Assembly: GCA_918807975.1 (NCBI GenBank)
Contig: OU964921.1
Coordinates: 23,586,498 to 23,650,497, forward strand
Origin: Aplidium turbinatum
Lineage: Eukaryota; Chordata; Ascidiacea; Aplousobranchia; Polyclinidae
DNA: 64,000 nucleotides
Reading direction: 5' to 3'
A program made the position numbers and the translations under genes. The notes below the pieces were generated by a model. It saw only the letters and a list, made by a program, of their open reading frames with translations, did no database searches and was not told where the DNA came from. Shown one piece after another: positions 1 to 11,812 of the stretch (positions are counted from its first letter, which is position 1; each line of letters begins with the position of its first letter).

Positions 1-106
1 TCAAACTCAACAATATAGGCTCCACGAGAATCAAAGGTAACTGCATCAAAAGGTGTTAAACAGATCACATGATATGGTAAAAAGGCAAGGTGCGAAAAAA
101 CTAATT

Positions 107-748
107 TTAAAATACAGAGAGCAAGAAAGACGAGCCGCAAGCATACAGTTGTCTGTTCAAAAGTGGATTGTGACGTTTTATGTACAGGGCTTCCAAGATC
201 TTAGTTTGATACTCAGACCTGCCTCTAGACATGATCTCAAACTGCTTGATAGAAACGTTATTTTGGCATTCTGTACATGAAAAAATGTGATCTTTAATTG
301 CGCTTTTCTGTATAGAATTCAAATTCAGGTGTTCCCCAGCTCTAGTCGATAAATGTCTTGTTGACATACCGATGTATGTCAGGCTTGCATCACGCAAACA
401 ACTGAATTTATAAACGACATTAGAACATAAAGCAAAGGGCGTAGGCGACTTTAGCTGAAAATATCTGCCTACTTTGAACGTTCTGTAAACAGGGTAAATG
501 TCACAATCAAATTTCTTTTTGACAATTTTAGCTAGATTTTTTGAAAATTTTACCGAATCTTTTCCCAAGAATGGTATATCAAAAAAGTTGCTAAAATCGT
601 CTTCTTCGGGTTTATCTTTCGGTTTCGTATCCAAAAAAGTTTTTAATATTTTATCGAAAAAGTATGACGGGTGTAGAATCCGCTTGAAGAATTGCCCCTT
701 TTTTGACACTTTGTATTGCTCTCTGCTGCCGCCACTAAAACATAACAA
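107..748 (-). CDS. Penelope-like GIY-YIG endonuclease C-terminal part (left copy)
   Basis: The 213-residue frame holds the linker and GIY-YIG domain found after the reverse transcriptase in Penelope-like proteins. Visible landmarks are VVYKFSC near residue 110, then YIGMSTRHLSTRAGEH, a CxxC pair (CTEC), and ILEALYIKRHNPLLN with the glutamate typical of the GIY-YIG fold. The family uses this nuclease for target nicking during retrotransposition. No reverse transcriptase motifs remain, so this is a 5'-truncated fragment rather than a working gene. The N-terminal ~25 residues extend beyond the inverted repeat and differ from the right copy. Confidence 0.8.
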   Translation of the reverse strand: MLCFSGGSREQYKVSKKGQFFKRILHPSYFFDKILKTFLDTKPKDKPEEDDFSNFFDIPFLGKDSVKFSKNLAKIVKKKFDCDIYPVYRTFKVGRYFQLKSPTPFALCSNVVYKFSCLRDASLTYIGMSTRHLSTRAGEHLNLNSIQKSAIKDHIFSCTECQNNVSIKQFEIMSRGRSEYQTKILEALYIKRHNPLLNRQLYACGSSFLLSVF

Positions 749-1293
749 TCTCTGGCGTGCAGAATCTGTTGAATCTCTTTTTGTGTGAACTACCCTAGCA
801 TGAGGGTGTGCTAAAGTTCACTGCATGGCCTCTTCGACTCCCAGCGTGGCTTCTCTCAAAAGGTTTGTGCTAACTATGTTTATTTATTTTGCAGCACTTA
901 ACCTTAATGTTTAAAAATCAGATAACCAGTTATAACAGACTTAAAGCATTTGGACAATTGAACTAAGCTCTGAACATTGACTTGCAAGTAATCTGTGGCA
1001 TATGAAACTCTGGATTGGAGTTGCCATTTTTCCCCTCTCTTTTTCTTCTGAGCTAGCCTGGGTTGGTTTTTTTTGTTAGCTCAGTTAGTTGTAGTATTTG
1101 GGTGGGTTGGGCCTTCTTGATCATAACTTGGGATCATTCGGTTTGGCACTCACATGTGCTATTGTCGGCTACCCCACAAAGTACATTTCCATTTTTTATT
1201 TGTATTGTAACTGTCTGCATTTTTAGTGTTATTTGTTTGTGCTTTATTCATTAAATAGAATCACGTTGATATTGGTGTCAACAACGGGTATCC

Positions 1294-1407
1294 ATTTAAA
1301 TGTAGCATATTTTTCAACTTTTTAGTTTCATTGTGGAACAACAAGTCCGTTGTTCCACAATGTTCCACAATGAAACTAAAAAGTTGAAAAATATGCTACA
1401 ATTTAAA
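1294..1407. repeat. Perfect ~40-bp palindrome between the two Penelope-like ends
   Basis: Positions about 1301-1340 are the exact reverse complement of 1361-1400, with a second nested pairing of CATTGTGGAACAAC and GTTGTTCCACAATG around 1329-1362. The structure sits directly next to the inner boundary of the right element arm. It would fold into a long hairpin. It may record the foldback event that produced the head-to-head pair, but this is inference. Confidence 0.85.
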
Positions 1408-1447
1408 GGACCCGTCATACTTTTTTGATAAAATATTAAAAACTTTT

Positions 1448-1975
1448 TTGGATACGAAACCGAAAGATAAACCCGAAGAAGACGATTTTAGCAACTTTTT
1501 TGATATACCATTCTTGGGAAAAGATTCGGTAAAATTTTCAAAAAATCTAGCTAAAATTGTCAAAAAGAAATTTGATTGTGACATTTACCCTGTTTACAGA
1601 ACGTTCAAAGTAGGCAGATATTTTCAGCTAAAGTCGCCTACGCCCTTTGCTTTATGTTCTAATGTCGTTTATAAATTCAGTTGTTTGCGTGATGCAAGCC
1701 TGACATACATCGGTATGTCAACAAGACATTTATCGACTAGAGCTGGGGAACACCTGAATTTGAATTCTATACAGAAAAGCGCAATTAAAGATCACATTTT
1801 TTCATGTGCAGAATGCCAAAATAACGTTTCTATCAAGCAGTTTGAGATCATGTCTAGAGGCAGGTCTGAGTATCAAACTAAGATCTTGGAAGCCCTGTAC
1901 ATAAAACGTCACAATCCACTTTTGAACAGACAACTGTATGCTTGCGGCTCGTCTTTCTTGCTCTCTGTATTTTAA
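1448..1975 (+). CDS. Penelope-like GIY-YIG endonuclease C-terminal part (right copy)
   Basis: A 175-residue frame nearly identical to the reverse-strand copy at 107-748; the one protein difference I see in the shared part is alanine for threonine in the CxEC pair. It keeps YIGMSTRHLSTRAGEH and the EALYIKRHNPLLN block and ends SSFLLSVF, a usual Penelope-like C-terminus. The near identity of the two copies points to a recent event or to gene conversion between arms. The start is arbitrary because the true protein begins far upstream in an intact element. Confidence 0.8.
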   Translation: MDTKPKDKPEEDDFSNFFDIPFLGKDSVKFSKNLAKIVKKKFDCDIYPVYRTFKVGRYFQLKSPTPFALCSNVVYKFSCLRDASLTYIGMSTRHLSTRAGEHLNLNSIQKSAIKDHIFSCAECQNNVSIKQFEIMSRGRSEYQTKILEALYIKRHNPLLNRQLYACGSSFLLSVF

Positions 1976-2183
1976 AATTAGTTTTTTCGCACCTTGCCTT
2001 TTTACCATATCATGTGATCTGTTTAACACCTTTTGATGCAGTTACCTTTGATTCTCGTGGAGCCTATATCGTTGAGTTTGAGCTAGTCAGAAGTACTGTG
2101 CAGTTTTTTTGTTTTTTTCTGTTTATAGATTTAGTTAACCATTGTATTTTTTTCAGATGTAGTTAATTTGTATGTATATTATT

Positions 2184-2223
2184 CCTGATGAGGACATCTT
2201 GTGATGTCGAAAACGTTCGATAC
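2184..2223 (+). ncRNA. Hammerhead-ribozyme-like motif of a Penelope-like element
   Basis: After the GIY-YIG frame the sequence reads CCTGATGAG, a 6-bp stem GACATC/GATGTC closed by TTGT, then CGAAAACG and a short weak stem. CUGAUGA-stem-GAAA is the hammerhead core, and hammerhead motifs are known in the terminal repeats of Penelope-like elements. The fit is imperfect: one extra G before the stem, one extra A after GAAA, and a mismatch in the putative stem III, so self-cleavage is uncertain. Confidence 0.45.
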
Positions 2224-2289
2224 TTAATTTGTTGCGTAGTTTTATGTTTATGTAAATGTAATAAACTTGAAGATGTTAAACTTGATCAC

Positions 2290-3245
2290 GTTGCTCGGCT
2301 TCGTATGCCTATGGTTCAACAAGACAAACTCTCTACCGAAGCTCTACTATTCTCATTTGTAAAACAACATTGTTTAGGTCCTCAAATACATTTTACAATC
2401 GCATTGCGATACACTGCAACTATAGCAGGATTTTTTTTTGCAGCTCAAGCTAAATCGCTGGCTGTATTTTTTGCCGAAGCTTTTTTCAACTTCATAAACG
2501 AAGTTCAACTTCAGCACAGTGCCATCCTTCAGTTGTGGTCAGATATTTTGGTTCTCGTCAATCGATCGCGTTAGCCAAATGCGTGTGTGTTTTTCTCTCT
2601 TCGTTTCAATACTCTATGTCTACAGTCTTTCAACGTTATCTTGCGACCTTTTCTATGTTTCTTTACCTTTTTCTACCTCCCAGACGGTTGTTCCAGACAA
2701 TTGTTCACCTAATCAAACGTCATATAAAAACCGTTCAAGTCTACTGAATATTACGTTATGGAAGTTGCTAGAAAATGTGCCAAAATTGCACCATCGTTCA
2801 TAAGACTTGTGTCAAACCTGTTTAAACCTGTTTCAGTTTGAAACCTGTTTAAACATGAAACATTGGATCACCAGCTTTGAACACCTGTTTCGAATTGCGT
2901 GACAATGTCTTTCACTATTGCGTCACAGTGCTGCATACGTGAATTTGAGATATTGATATCTATTCTGGTCATTCGTGAAATGGTTGCTTGACAGTTAGTC
3001 GCACATTTAACTGTTTGCTTTGTGCTTGCTAGCTGGACAAAAATTCCGTCTTTATCTAAGTAGTTTGTATTGTAGTGACAGTTTTTAGAGGTGTACGGCG
3101 TTGCATTCCGATTTCGATAGCAGCGGGCTAATTTTACAGGATTACACTTTTTGAATAGACGTTTCAAAGAGTGTTTCTTTTTCGTTCATTACATGCAGAC
3201 GAACGGATTTGGGAATCTTACGTTACAATTTTCCCACGAAGAGAT
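2290..3245. other. Unassigned non-coding stretch
   Basis: Short open frames of up to 128 codons occur on both strands but none resembles a known family. No terminal repeats, tRNA-like boxes or tandem arrays are seen. It could include the 5' flank or terminal repeat of the BEL/Pao-like fossil that follows. Confidence 0.5.
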
Positions 3246-3249
3246 TATG

Positions 3250-3490
3250 GTTTACCGCTGTGACCATAAAAAATAAAGACGTGGCTTGTTAGCTGGTAGG
3301 CCAAGAAGCACTTAAAGCAGAAAAAATAAAGACGTTGTTGTCAGTTGGAACTTAGAAGCACAAAGAATAATAAAGAAGATCTTGTTGGTTGGTAGTCTAT
3401 AGAAGCAAAGAAAATTGGAGATTTCTTCTCGGTTGGTAGGCTACTGAAGAACTTCAAGCTAAAAAGTAAAGACATTTCTTCTCAGTTTGG
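3250..3490 (+). repeat. Degenerate ~55-bp tandem repeats in a retroelement leader
   Basis: Four to five diverged copies of a unit containing AATAAAGAC..GTT..GTTGGTAG..GAAGCA follow each other just upstream of the gag-like frame. The position fits the untranslated leader of an LTR element. One copy carries TTGGTAGGCTACTGAAGAA where another reads TTGGTACAGAAGAA, a likely example of the GGCTA insertion described in the findings. Confidence 0.5.
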
Positions 3491-3723
3491 TACAGAAGAA
3501 AAATAACTTTGACATTCATTGGCAAAAAAGAAGATTAAAGACAGTCCATCTGTGCTTGAAGATTCAAGTGGACGAATCCAAGCAAGTTTTGTGGACTTTT
3601 GGACTTCATATACTCGTACAGCTACGGCATCGTGCATTTAAATTCTTTTTGCATTTTTACGGTCTTTGCAGTTAAGTTTTTTATAACTTAATTTTGTGTG
3701 TTTGTGTAACTTAATTTTTTTAA

Positions 3724-5308
3724 TTGGTAAATTTAGCCCCAACATTTAATATGTCTACACTCGGTGGCGACAGGGACTCGGCCGCCGTCGACTCGACTGA
3801 GTTTAAGCCTAATGATGTTCTTTGCGGTCGGGCAGGCCATTCTGGGGAGGGACCCAGTAACGATGAGGCTAAGTCAGTTCGAGAGGCCCGGCATCTTAGA
3901 AGGGATATTTTGACTCAAATTGGGAAACTTTTTGTAGCCCTAGGTTCTTTGAGTGATAAGCAGGAACTGTTAAATTTTACATCTAAGTTCTCTACTTTGG
4001 AAGAGGATTTACAGCATTTCCATGCTCTTTTGACTAAAATTTTTAACTCTGCAATCTTGGCAGAACTTTGTGATGGGGTAGATCCCGAATTTAACTCGTT
4101 AAAAAATAACTTCGAACAAAAAGTAAGTGAGTTCTCAGATAGGTTGGATGCTGACATACATCCTGAGGATAGCGCCTCAAATGTAAGCACTAGGATGTCT
4201 GAGAGCTCGTCACGGATAGTTGCACAAATTAACCTGCAGCTAAGACGAGAGGAGCTCCAGATACAAGCCGAGGCCGAAGCGAGAGCTGCTGAGACCACCG
4301 CGAGAGCTGAGGCCGAAGCGAGAGCTGCTGAGGCCGCCGCCAGAGCTGAGGCCATACGAGCTGAGGCTGCCGCGAGAGCTGAGGCGAGATCGAGCTGCTG
4401 AGTTCGTACTCAAAGACGCCCAATTGAGGGCTGAACAACGTAAGGAGGTAGCTTTAGCTGAATATCGATCAGAAGTGGGTTCCCGGCGTAGCTCTAAAAA
4501 GGGATCTTCTAGGCATTCCAGAAGTGAACATCAATCACAGTTTAATTTACATAACCTTTTCCAGACGCCTGTTCAGTCTGTAAGTGGACCAGTGCAATCC
4601 ACACGTTTTCAAGCTGTTTCAGGAGGTCTCGGGGCCGCGGCTAAGGGTCTTCCGAAGGCTGTAGAGCCAAAGTCTGCGAATTATAGCCGAACTCCTGCCC
4701 CAGAGCGTGCAGGTCACGGGGCCGCCATTAGAAGTAATGCTTTGCCCCCTTCACAGTTTTCTGCACCGCTAGTTTTTGATTGCCCAGCTACACGTAATTT
4801 GGGTGATTGTGAGAGGCGTAACGCGTCTCCTGATTTTAACGTTTGTGAGGATCGTGATCGGGCTGGGCATGTGACTGAGCCCCATCAGCCCTTTAAGGGA
4901 TATAGCTTGTCTTCTCCCGCTAAATCGAGTTCTCAACAACAGGATTGCTTTTTTTAATACCAAAATAGTAGGACGTTTTTTGATAAGGCGGCCTTGATTG
5001 GTTACGATGGTAATAATATGCCATTTGTCTTCTTTAAAAATCGTGTTACGGCCTTAATGGCAGCTTCGCCCTTTAAAGGAACTCGTTTGACTTTGTTACA
5101 AGCAGCTTGTGTTAGAACAGCTGCGCAAACGATTGCTAATTTGGTTTCCAACACTCCTGGCTTGTCAGAAGAAGACAGGATAGAAATGTCGTTAGCTCCC
5201 CTGTCCCAGCGTTTTGGGGTTCGTGGAGGTCTTTTCGCCGAACCGGAAATTAGGAAGTTCCGCTATGGTAGCAAATTGACTTATGAAATTACCGGACACC
5301 GAATATAG
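3724..5308 (+). mobile_element. BEL/Pao-like LTR element fossil, gag part only
   Basis: This is a broken gag region read on the plus strand. It has an acidic N-terminal part, a long alanine/glutamate-rich coiled coil built from repeated AEARAAE units (about 4260-4390), a serine-rich linker, and a downstream block with FFKNRVTALMAASPFKG and LSQRFGVRGG that resembles the capsid part of BEL/Pao gags. About two breaks are evident and nothing of pol is recognised downstream, so the copy is truncated. No terminal repeats were found. Family assignment rests on general resemblance and could be another LTR lineage. Confidence 0.6.
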
Positions 5309-5309
5309 C

Positions 5310-7165
5310 AAAGTAAGATAATGGTGTCACATGGTATTTGAATAACAGCCTACCCAAAAGTAATTTCTTGCTTCGATAGGAGATCTTCATGCACTCCAAA
5401 AACAAAAAGTGTCTAAAACTCCTGACTGATATTATTACTATTTATTTGTAGCGTACCAGACAATAATGTCCATATTGATTAATTTTGCAAACAGCTTTCA
5501 TAAAGTGTAGTAACAATAATATTTTAACCCTTTTTCTAGTAGGGGAGGATTAGGCTTGCACGGTGTTGATTCGATCCTCTACTTTCTTAACACCAATATG
5601 TTCACCAAAATTGAAGTCATGAGCATTGAGCAATCTCCATGACCTGTTTTTTTCAGTTCTTCTGGCACTACAATTTGGTTCCATGTCTCTCGAGTATCTT
5701 TAATTTTCTCCGTTTTCGATGAAGTATTTTTGTACACTTTTCGTACTAAACTTCGAAATTTCCTCTGTTGACGACAGGCTTCGAATTTGCACAGCACATC
5801 CCACTCAATGAGTGACAGCGCCGACCACATTCTTCAACGGTTGACATGTAGTTTGTGAACGCGACTTGTTTCTGCATTCCCTTGATCTATGCCCAGATGT
5901 GTAGGCTACCGACTGCAGTTTCGCATTTGTACACTTTTATGTTATTCTTCAATGCAGTCCAGTACCCTCACATTCAATCTTTTTAACCTTCAAGTATAGT
6001 TTATTAATATTACGACTTTGGGCATCACTGGAAACAAATCTAATTACACCATGTAACAAAATTTCGCAAAATTTTTAGTTGCGAAAAATTTTTTATGTAT
6101 TGTGTTCTGTAAATTCAAACTAATCACCAAAATAGCAAAAAAAAATCTGAAGTGTCCTTACTTTTGATAAAATGTCACTTTTTCTGATTGTTAGTTTTAC
6201 TCAGAGATTGTCTGTATTAACTAGCATAGTTTTCTATTAAACGTGTAAGCATGCAAACACAAAGAAATAATATGCAAATATAAGCCATATATGCATCATG
6301 CAAAAATGAAAACACTTCAAAAGTGGTCACATTTGTGTGACTTGCGTCTATACACTGAGAAATCTTCTCGTATTGCGGACCATACATCCCCCCATTCTTT
6401 CATATTGCAAATCCACCGCCCTAGACATTCTCTTTCCATATAAGATGAAACCTTTCACTATCTTTTCCGATTCTACCAATCACTCATACAAGGATCAACA
6501 CAATCAAGGTGGGAGTGCAGGAAATGCATTGTTATGGACATGAAACACACCATTTTTCATATTCTTTCATCACAGTGTTTCCAAAAGTTGATAATAATTA
6601 TTGCTTCGTTGAGCCTATTACCATAATTCTGAATTGATGTCTGTATTAGGTAGCCTATGTTGAATTCGTCATGAGAGACTTTTTCTATATCTTCAGACAC
6701 TACCGTGTCTTATGCAGTTTTTTTGCTCGAGGTATTGAGAATCGGCAACTCAGCTGCTGACTGCTATGCGAAACAGGTGCAATAGAACATAAAATGGAAG
6801 AATATGCAATGTCATGTCGGTTTTTTGTTTTTCTATACCGTAAACTGTCAACCATATAGCAACAGCGCTCTTCTGTATGGTTTCGGGGTTCTCTCCAAAC
6901 TTTTGAAATGGCAAATACTGTAGTATCAAATGTCGTTTTCCCTTAGTTAGCCATCTAAATTGGACCGATGTGTTCTGCAGATCACATAAGGTACACACTG
7001 CACAGCTTTTAACTTGGTCAATTTGGTCACTAATTTCCATACCAAAATACGTGTCATAAGTATAAAAGCTTTGCTTCTAGCTTTGTTTCATTGCACATTT
7101 CGCTTGTCAGTCTGATATGGTTACTGATATAGGTAGACCACAGACATAGTAAAAAGTTTCAAAAC
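5310..7165. other. Unassigned AT-rich stretch
   Basis: No frame over 96 codons and no resemblance to a known domain. Scattered TAGGCTA/TAGCCTA words are present (near 5911 and 6652). No inverted termini or tandem arrays were recognised. Confidence 0.5.
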
Positions 7166-7176
7166 AATCAGAAGAA

Positions 7177-7489
7177 ATTCAAAGAAAATGAAGGGGTGTA
7201 CCAGCAAACATCTGTAGGATTGGCCCATGATACAAGAGAAGGATCCCCAGAGGATACACACTGATATAAATGAATCAACAAGTGAATAAAAAAATAACAG
7301 TTAACCTCTCAAGTACATGTAGCTCCACACAGAGTGAAATTTACATGCCTTTTGACTCTTTTTTATTTCTTTAAAAGTATTATTGACCCAAAAAGAATGT
7401 CTAAAAAGACATTACGAAAAGTAACTACGGACAAAGGCCAGTGCTTCGATCTTCCGATCTCTTCAGCGTAGTAAAGTGAAAGTAGAAAG
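7177..7489 (+). repeat. Left 313-bp terminal direct repeat
   Basis: Begins ATTCAAAGAAAATGAAG and ends GTGAAAGTAGAAAG. It matches 16978-17289 over its whole length with about three differences. No open frame or promoter is recognised in it. Confidence 0.85.
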
Positions 7490-7802
7490 TTGTCTTGAAG
7501 GGTTGGTCGAGATGATGATTTGAAACTTGTGTGATTGTTGTGCGACAATGAGACTGGATTTAAGTTTTAAATTTGGACCTCAGCGAAACGTAGTTTTATA
7601 GCCTACTAGAAGGTGTGATTTTTTTGAGAGAATTTGTGCTAAGGAATGGCAGGAATTTGTTAAAAATAAAAACTAGAAAAGAAGACAAGAATTTGCAACT
7701 GAGCTAGGACAAAACAATCATCTGAGATGGATCTAAAATACAAGAAATTAGATACTAGCGGCACATATAACCCAGCAAACATTGATTGCTGGGCCAGCAT
7801 CG

Positions 7803-9557
7803 GCTATATGCTGGGTATGTTGGCACAAGGTCGGCAATTTCGTCCAACATTTTGCCAACATTGCCAACAATACGCCAACAATTTCAATACTTCTTATTAA
7901 GCGTTGAAAAAGGTCTCAAAGATTTTATTTCAGGTTTATTTGTTTTAAACTTGAAAAATACTAACACAAACCTCTTTTCATGTGGTATTGCTTCTAAACA
8001 CAGTTGTGTGATTGGTTAACATCGGTCAGAAGCATTGCCAACGTTGTGCCAATTCATAACAATTTTGGTGTTATCTTTCAAATTATGCAAATGTATGCCA
8101 TCATTTTGCTACAATTTTAATAATAGGCTATCAATGCTGTTATTACTTTCTGATACCGTACAAGTATATTATGAATATTTAAGACCAGCATTGGTCAGAA
8201 GAGTAGCCAATGCTTTGCCAACAAAGTACTTTCATTTCAGTTTGTTTATGCCAAACTGAGCAGTGGTCTAGAAAAAGGTAGGAGCAACAAAACGCGAACG
8301 CGATAACGTGCTTGATACCGAAACAGTTTAAAGTTTCCATTAGCCTACACGTTTCCACAAAATAAACAATTGCAACGTTGGCTATATGCTGGATGTGAGG
8401 GCACAAGGTCGGCAATTTCGTCCAACATTGATAACAATACGCCAACAATTTCAATACTTCTTATTAAGCGTTCAAAAAGGTCTCAAAGATTTTATTTCAG
8501 GTTTATTTGTTTCAAACTTGAAAAATACTAACACAAACATCTTTTCATGTGGTATTGCTTCAAAACACAGTTGTGTGATTGGCTAACATCGGTCAGAAGC
8601 ATTGCCAATGTTGTGCCAAATCATAACAATTTCGGTGTTTTCTTTCAAATTATGCAAATGTATGCCATCATTTTGCTACAATTTTAATAATAGGCTATCA
8701 ATGCTGTTATTATTTTCTGATACCGTACAAGTATATTATGAATATTTAAGACCAGCGTTGGTCAGAAGAGTAGCCAATGCTTTGCCAACAAAGTACTTTC
8801 ATTTCAGTTTGTTTATGCCAAACTGAGCAGAGGTCTAGAAAAAGGTAGGAGCAACAAAACGCGAACGCGATAACGTGCTTAATACCGAAACAGTTTAAAG
8901 TTTCCATTAGCCTACACGTTTCCACAAAATAAACAATTGCAACGTTGGCTATATGCTGGATGTGAGGGCACAAGGTCGGCAATTTCGTCCAACATTGATA
9001 ACAATACGCCAACAATTTCAATACTTCTTATTAAGCGTTCAAAAAGGTTTCAAAGATTTTATTTCAGGTTTAAGCTTATTTGTTTTAAACTTGAAAAATA
9101 CTAACACAAACCTCTTTGCATGTGGTATTGCTTCAAAACACAGTTGTGTGATTGGTTAACATCGGTCAGAAGCATTGCCAACGTTGTGCCAAATCAAAAC
9201 AATTTTGGTGTTTTCTTTCAAATTAAGCAAATGTATGCCATCATTTTGCTACAATTTAAAATTTTAATAATAGGCTATCAATGCTGTCATTATTTTCTGA
9301 TACCGTACAAGTATATTACGAATATTTAAGACCAGCGTTGGCCAGAAGAGTAGCCAATGCTTTGCCAACAAAGTACTTTCATTTCAGTTTGTTTATGCCA
9401 AACTGAGCAGAGGTCTAGAAAAAGGTAGGAGCAACAAAATGCGAACGCGATAACGTGCTTGATACCGAAACAGTTTGAAGTTTCCATTAGCCTACACGTT
9501 TCCACAAAATAAACAATTGCAACGTTGGCTATATGCTGGATGTGAGGGCACAAGGTC
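7803..9557 (+). repeat. Tandem array of ~570-bp units
   Basis: Three full units starting at GCTATATGCTGG (7803, 8381, 8948; spacing 578, 567 and then 580 to 9528) and a fourth cut by an insertion at 9557. Units are highly similar and each carries several GCCAAC/TTGGC words, a conserved ATAGGCTATCAATGCTG and TTAGCCTACACG. Open frames repeat once per unit, but nothing suggests they are genes. Confidence 0.9.
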
Positions 9558-11242
9558 AATCAATCAATCAATCAATCAATCAATGTTTTATTTGTCAGTA
9601 ACAGGAACATAGGTACATGTTTGAAATATGCAATTAATATACACAATGCAAAGTTACACAAGTTCCCATACCGACAGGGAGACAACGAAACGACCATACG
9701 GTCTACAAGTCAATTGCCACCCTACAGAAATGACGATTTTGCCATTTAAACTAAGCTTACAAGAGAAAAATAAAACGTTAAATAGTCCGGTACAATTATA
9801 AACAATACGAATAAAATAGTACCATAGCTATCTAAATACCACAACAGACAGGAAGACAGGAAGCAGCGAAAGACTATATCAGTCATCGAGTCAGCTGCTT
9901 CCCAGTTCTTAATGTGACAAATGTCAAGCATCGGCAAATTACGTTGAAACAAGATAGGCTGATGTTCAGTAATATTAATGAAAGAAAAAAAAAATCATGT
10001 GCTGCTGCGATCCTTAAGTGAAGTCCTGTGGTTTTATTCAAATATAAACTTTATTCCGGGTGATTAAAAATAGGAAAAACTTTTGAAATCAATAAACTCT
10101 TGTAGCAAGGGCGTTTAAACTTCAGTGCAACCAAGAAAAGTTCAAGCCAATAAATAGTTCAAGGCTACGAGTAAAAACATTTTCAGTAACAGTATTACAA
10201 TACAAAAATAATCACAATTTAAAAAAAAAGGTATAGCCTAGACCTATTGTTCTGTCATAAAAGAAATGGCTGAGTGACTCTCAGTGGTACCTGTTAGGCT
10301 GCATGAAACTAGCGCAATGTGACCATATAATTTGACAAACAAATTGAATAGAATGTAAATGAGAAATAATTGAGTGTAACCGAATAACACAATAGGTCAA
10401 TAATGTTTTCTTCAGACGAAATTTAACAAAAATCAAATCCAGACGACGTATCATTACAAAGTTTGAGCCCGAAATAACAATTTATGACAATTTTTGTCAC
10501 TTTTCCACTGACATAAAGCAAAAAAATTTAAATTCAATTAAAAAAATTCAAACACTTCGCATTGAAATAAAAGCAAGAAAAAAAAAGCATTTTTGTCGAT
10601 TTAGGCTAAGTGCGATTGATCCAGACTTGTCTGGCAGCCCTGCTTAAAAACTGACTAGGCTTGATTGTTGGCCAACGTTCAATTTTTATGTCAAAAACTA
10701 AGTAAATTATCATTAAAAACTCTTGCGCTGGTTTAATTAAATTGATTTATACCGATACAACACACACTAATCCAGAAAAGTTTAAAAAACAATTGAATTT
10801 AAAACAAAAAATTTTAGGACAAACTTTGAACCGATTTGATAATGGGCAGCAAACAAGATGTTACACAATAGAATGTAAAACAATTAATCCACATGGCTTA
10901 CTAATGGTTGTTTGATAAATTTTCTACCGTACTGTACTTCAATTGCTTCACTGGATAATAATTTCTTTCAAAGCTGAGGCTGGCGAGTCAATTGCTTGTT
11001 TGTTACATGCGGCAACCGCAGACTTGGATTCTTGATATGGGTTTCTTTGAATTGTTCTGTCTTTGCGAATTCTTTATCGATTTCGAAAATTTTCGGACTG
11101 AAATGACCACAATTAAATTCCTTTCTAAATTTGACTAAAGTTTGTTATTCTCCAGGCCTAAGTTTTTCTTTAATCCAATTTATATGTTTAGACCTGGAGA
11201 GCAAAATCTTTGCTGCTTACTTTGTAAAAGGGCGGGAAACCT
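9558..11242 (-). mobile_element. Retroposon interrupting the tandem array, 3' tail (ATTG)n
   Basis: The array unit stops at AGGTC (9553-9557), followed by six AATC repeats, and resumes after AGGTC at 11243-11247, giving a short target duplication. Read on the minus strand the insert ends in ATTGATTG repeats, like a LINE or SINE tail; the SINE-A copy at 47405-47495 ends in the same repeat. The block at 9680-9725 (GACCATACGGTCTACAAGTCAA) recurs diverged near 9865 and 20815. No reverse transcriptase frame survives, so the class is inferred from the tail only. Confidence 0.5.
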
Positions 11243-11812
11243 AGGTCGGGAATTTCGTACAACATTGCCAACAATACGCCAACAATTTCAATACTTCTTA
11301 TTAAGCGTTCAAAAAGATCTCAAACATTTTATTTCAGGTTTAAGCTTATTTGTTTTAAACTTGAAAAATACTAACACAAACATCTTTTCATGTGGTATTG
11401 CTTCAAAACACAGTTGTGTGATTGGCTAACATCGGTCAGAAGCATTGCCAACGTTGTGCCAATTCATAACAATTTCGGTGTTTTCTTTCAAATTATGCAA
11501 ATGTAGGCTATGCCATCATTTTGCTACAATTTTAATAATAGGCTATCAATGCTGTTATTATTTTCTGATACCGTACAAGTATACTATGAATATTTAAGAC
11601 CAGCGTTGGTCAGAAGTGTAGCCAATGCTTTTATTACTTATTTCCATTTTTTAAAATATCAATAGCCTACAAACCTTTTTTATGCGGTTTTGTTTAAAAA
11701 TATGTTTCTGTGAGCAAGCAATCGGTTAGAAATGTTGCCAACGTTGTGCCAGTTGAACAACTATTCTAAAGTTTTCTTTCAATTTATGCAAATGTACACC
11801 ATCATTTGCTAC
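11243..11812 (+). repeat. Continuation of the ~570-bp tandem array
   Basis: After the retroposon the unit resumes at GGTCGGGAATTTCGTACAAC and continues to about 11640, followed by a more diverged partial unit to about 11812. The first part carries a GGCTA insertion at 11514-11520 absent from its sister units. Confidence 0.8.
11514..11520 (+). repeat. TAGGCTA scar: 5-bp insertion relative to sister units
   Basis: This unit reads GCAAATGTAGGCTATGCCATC. The units at about 8086, 8653 and 9229 read GCAAATGTATGCCATC, and the diverged unit near 11793 also lacks the extra bases. The insertion is therefore derived and exactly GGCTA after TA. Confidence 0.85.

Larger units (their letters stand above)
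1..2083. mobile_element. Penelope-like element, two 3' ends head to head
   Basis: Positions 1-671 and 1410-2083 are near-identical inverted copies. Each encodes the C-terminal GIY-YIG endonuclease part of a Penelope-like retroelement, and both copies are cut at nearly the same 5' point (around 671 and 1410). The left copy runs off the window start, so its 3' end is not visible. The 740-bp spacer holds no recognisable coding sequence but contains a strong palindrome. Partial inverted copies joined at their 5' ends are a known habit of Penelope-like elements. No target duplication can be scored because one end lies outside the window. Confidence 0.85.

Noticed and set aside
2188-2574. 128-codon frame as a host gene
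   Set aside because: Starts inside the hammerhead-like motif of a Penelope-like element, shows no recognisable domain, and has no conserved neighbours.
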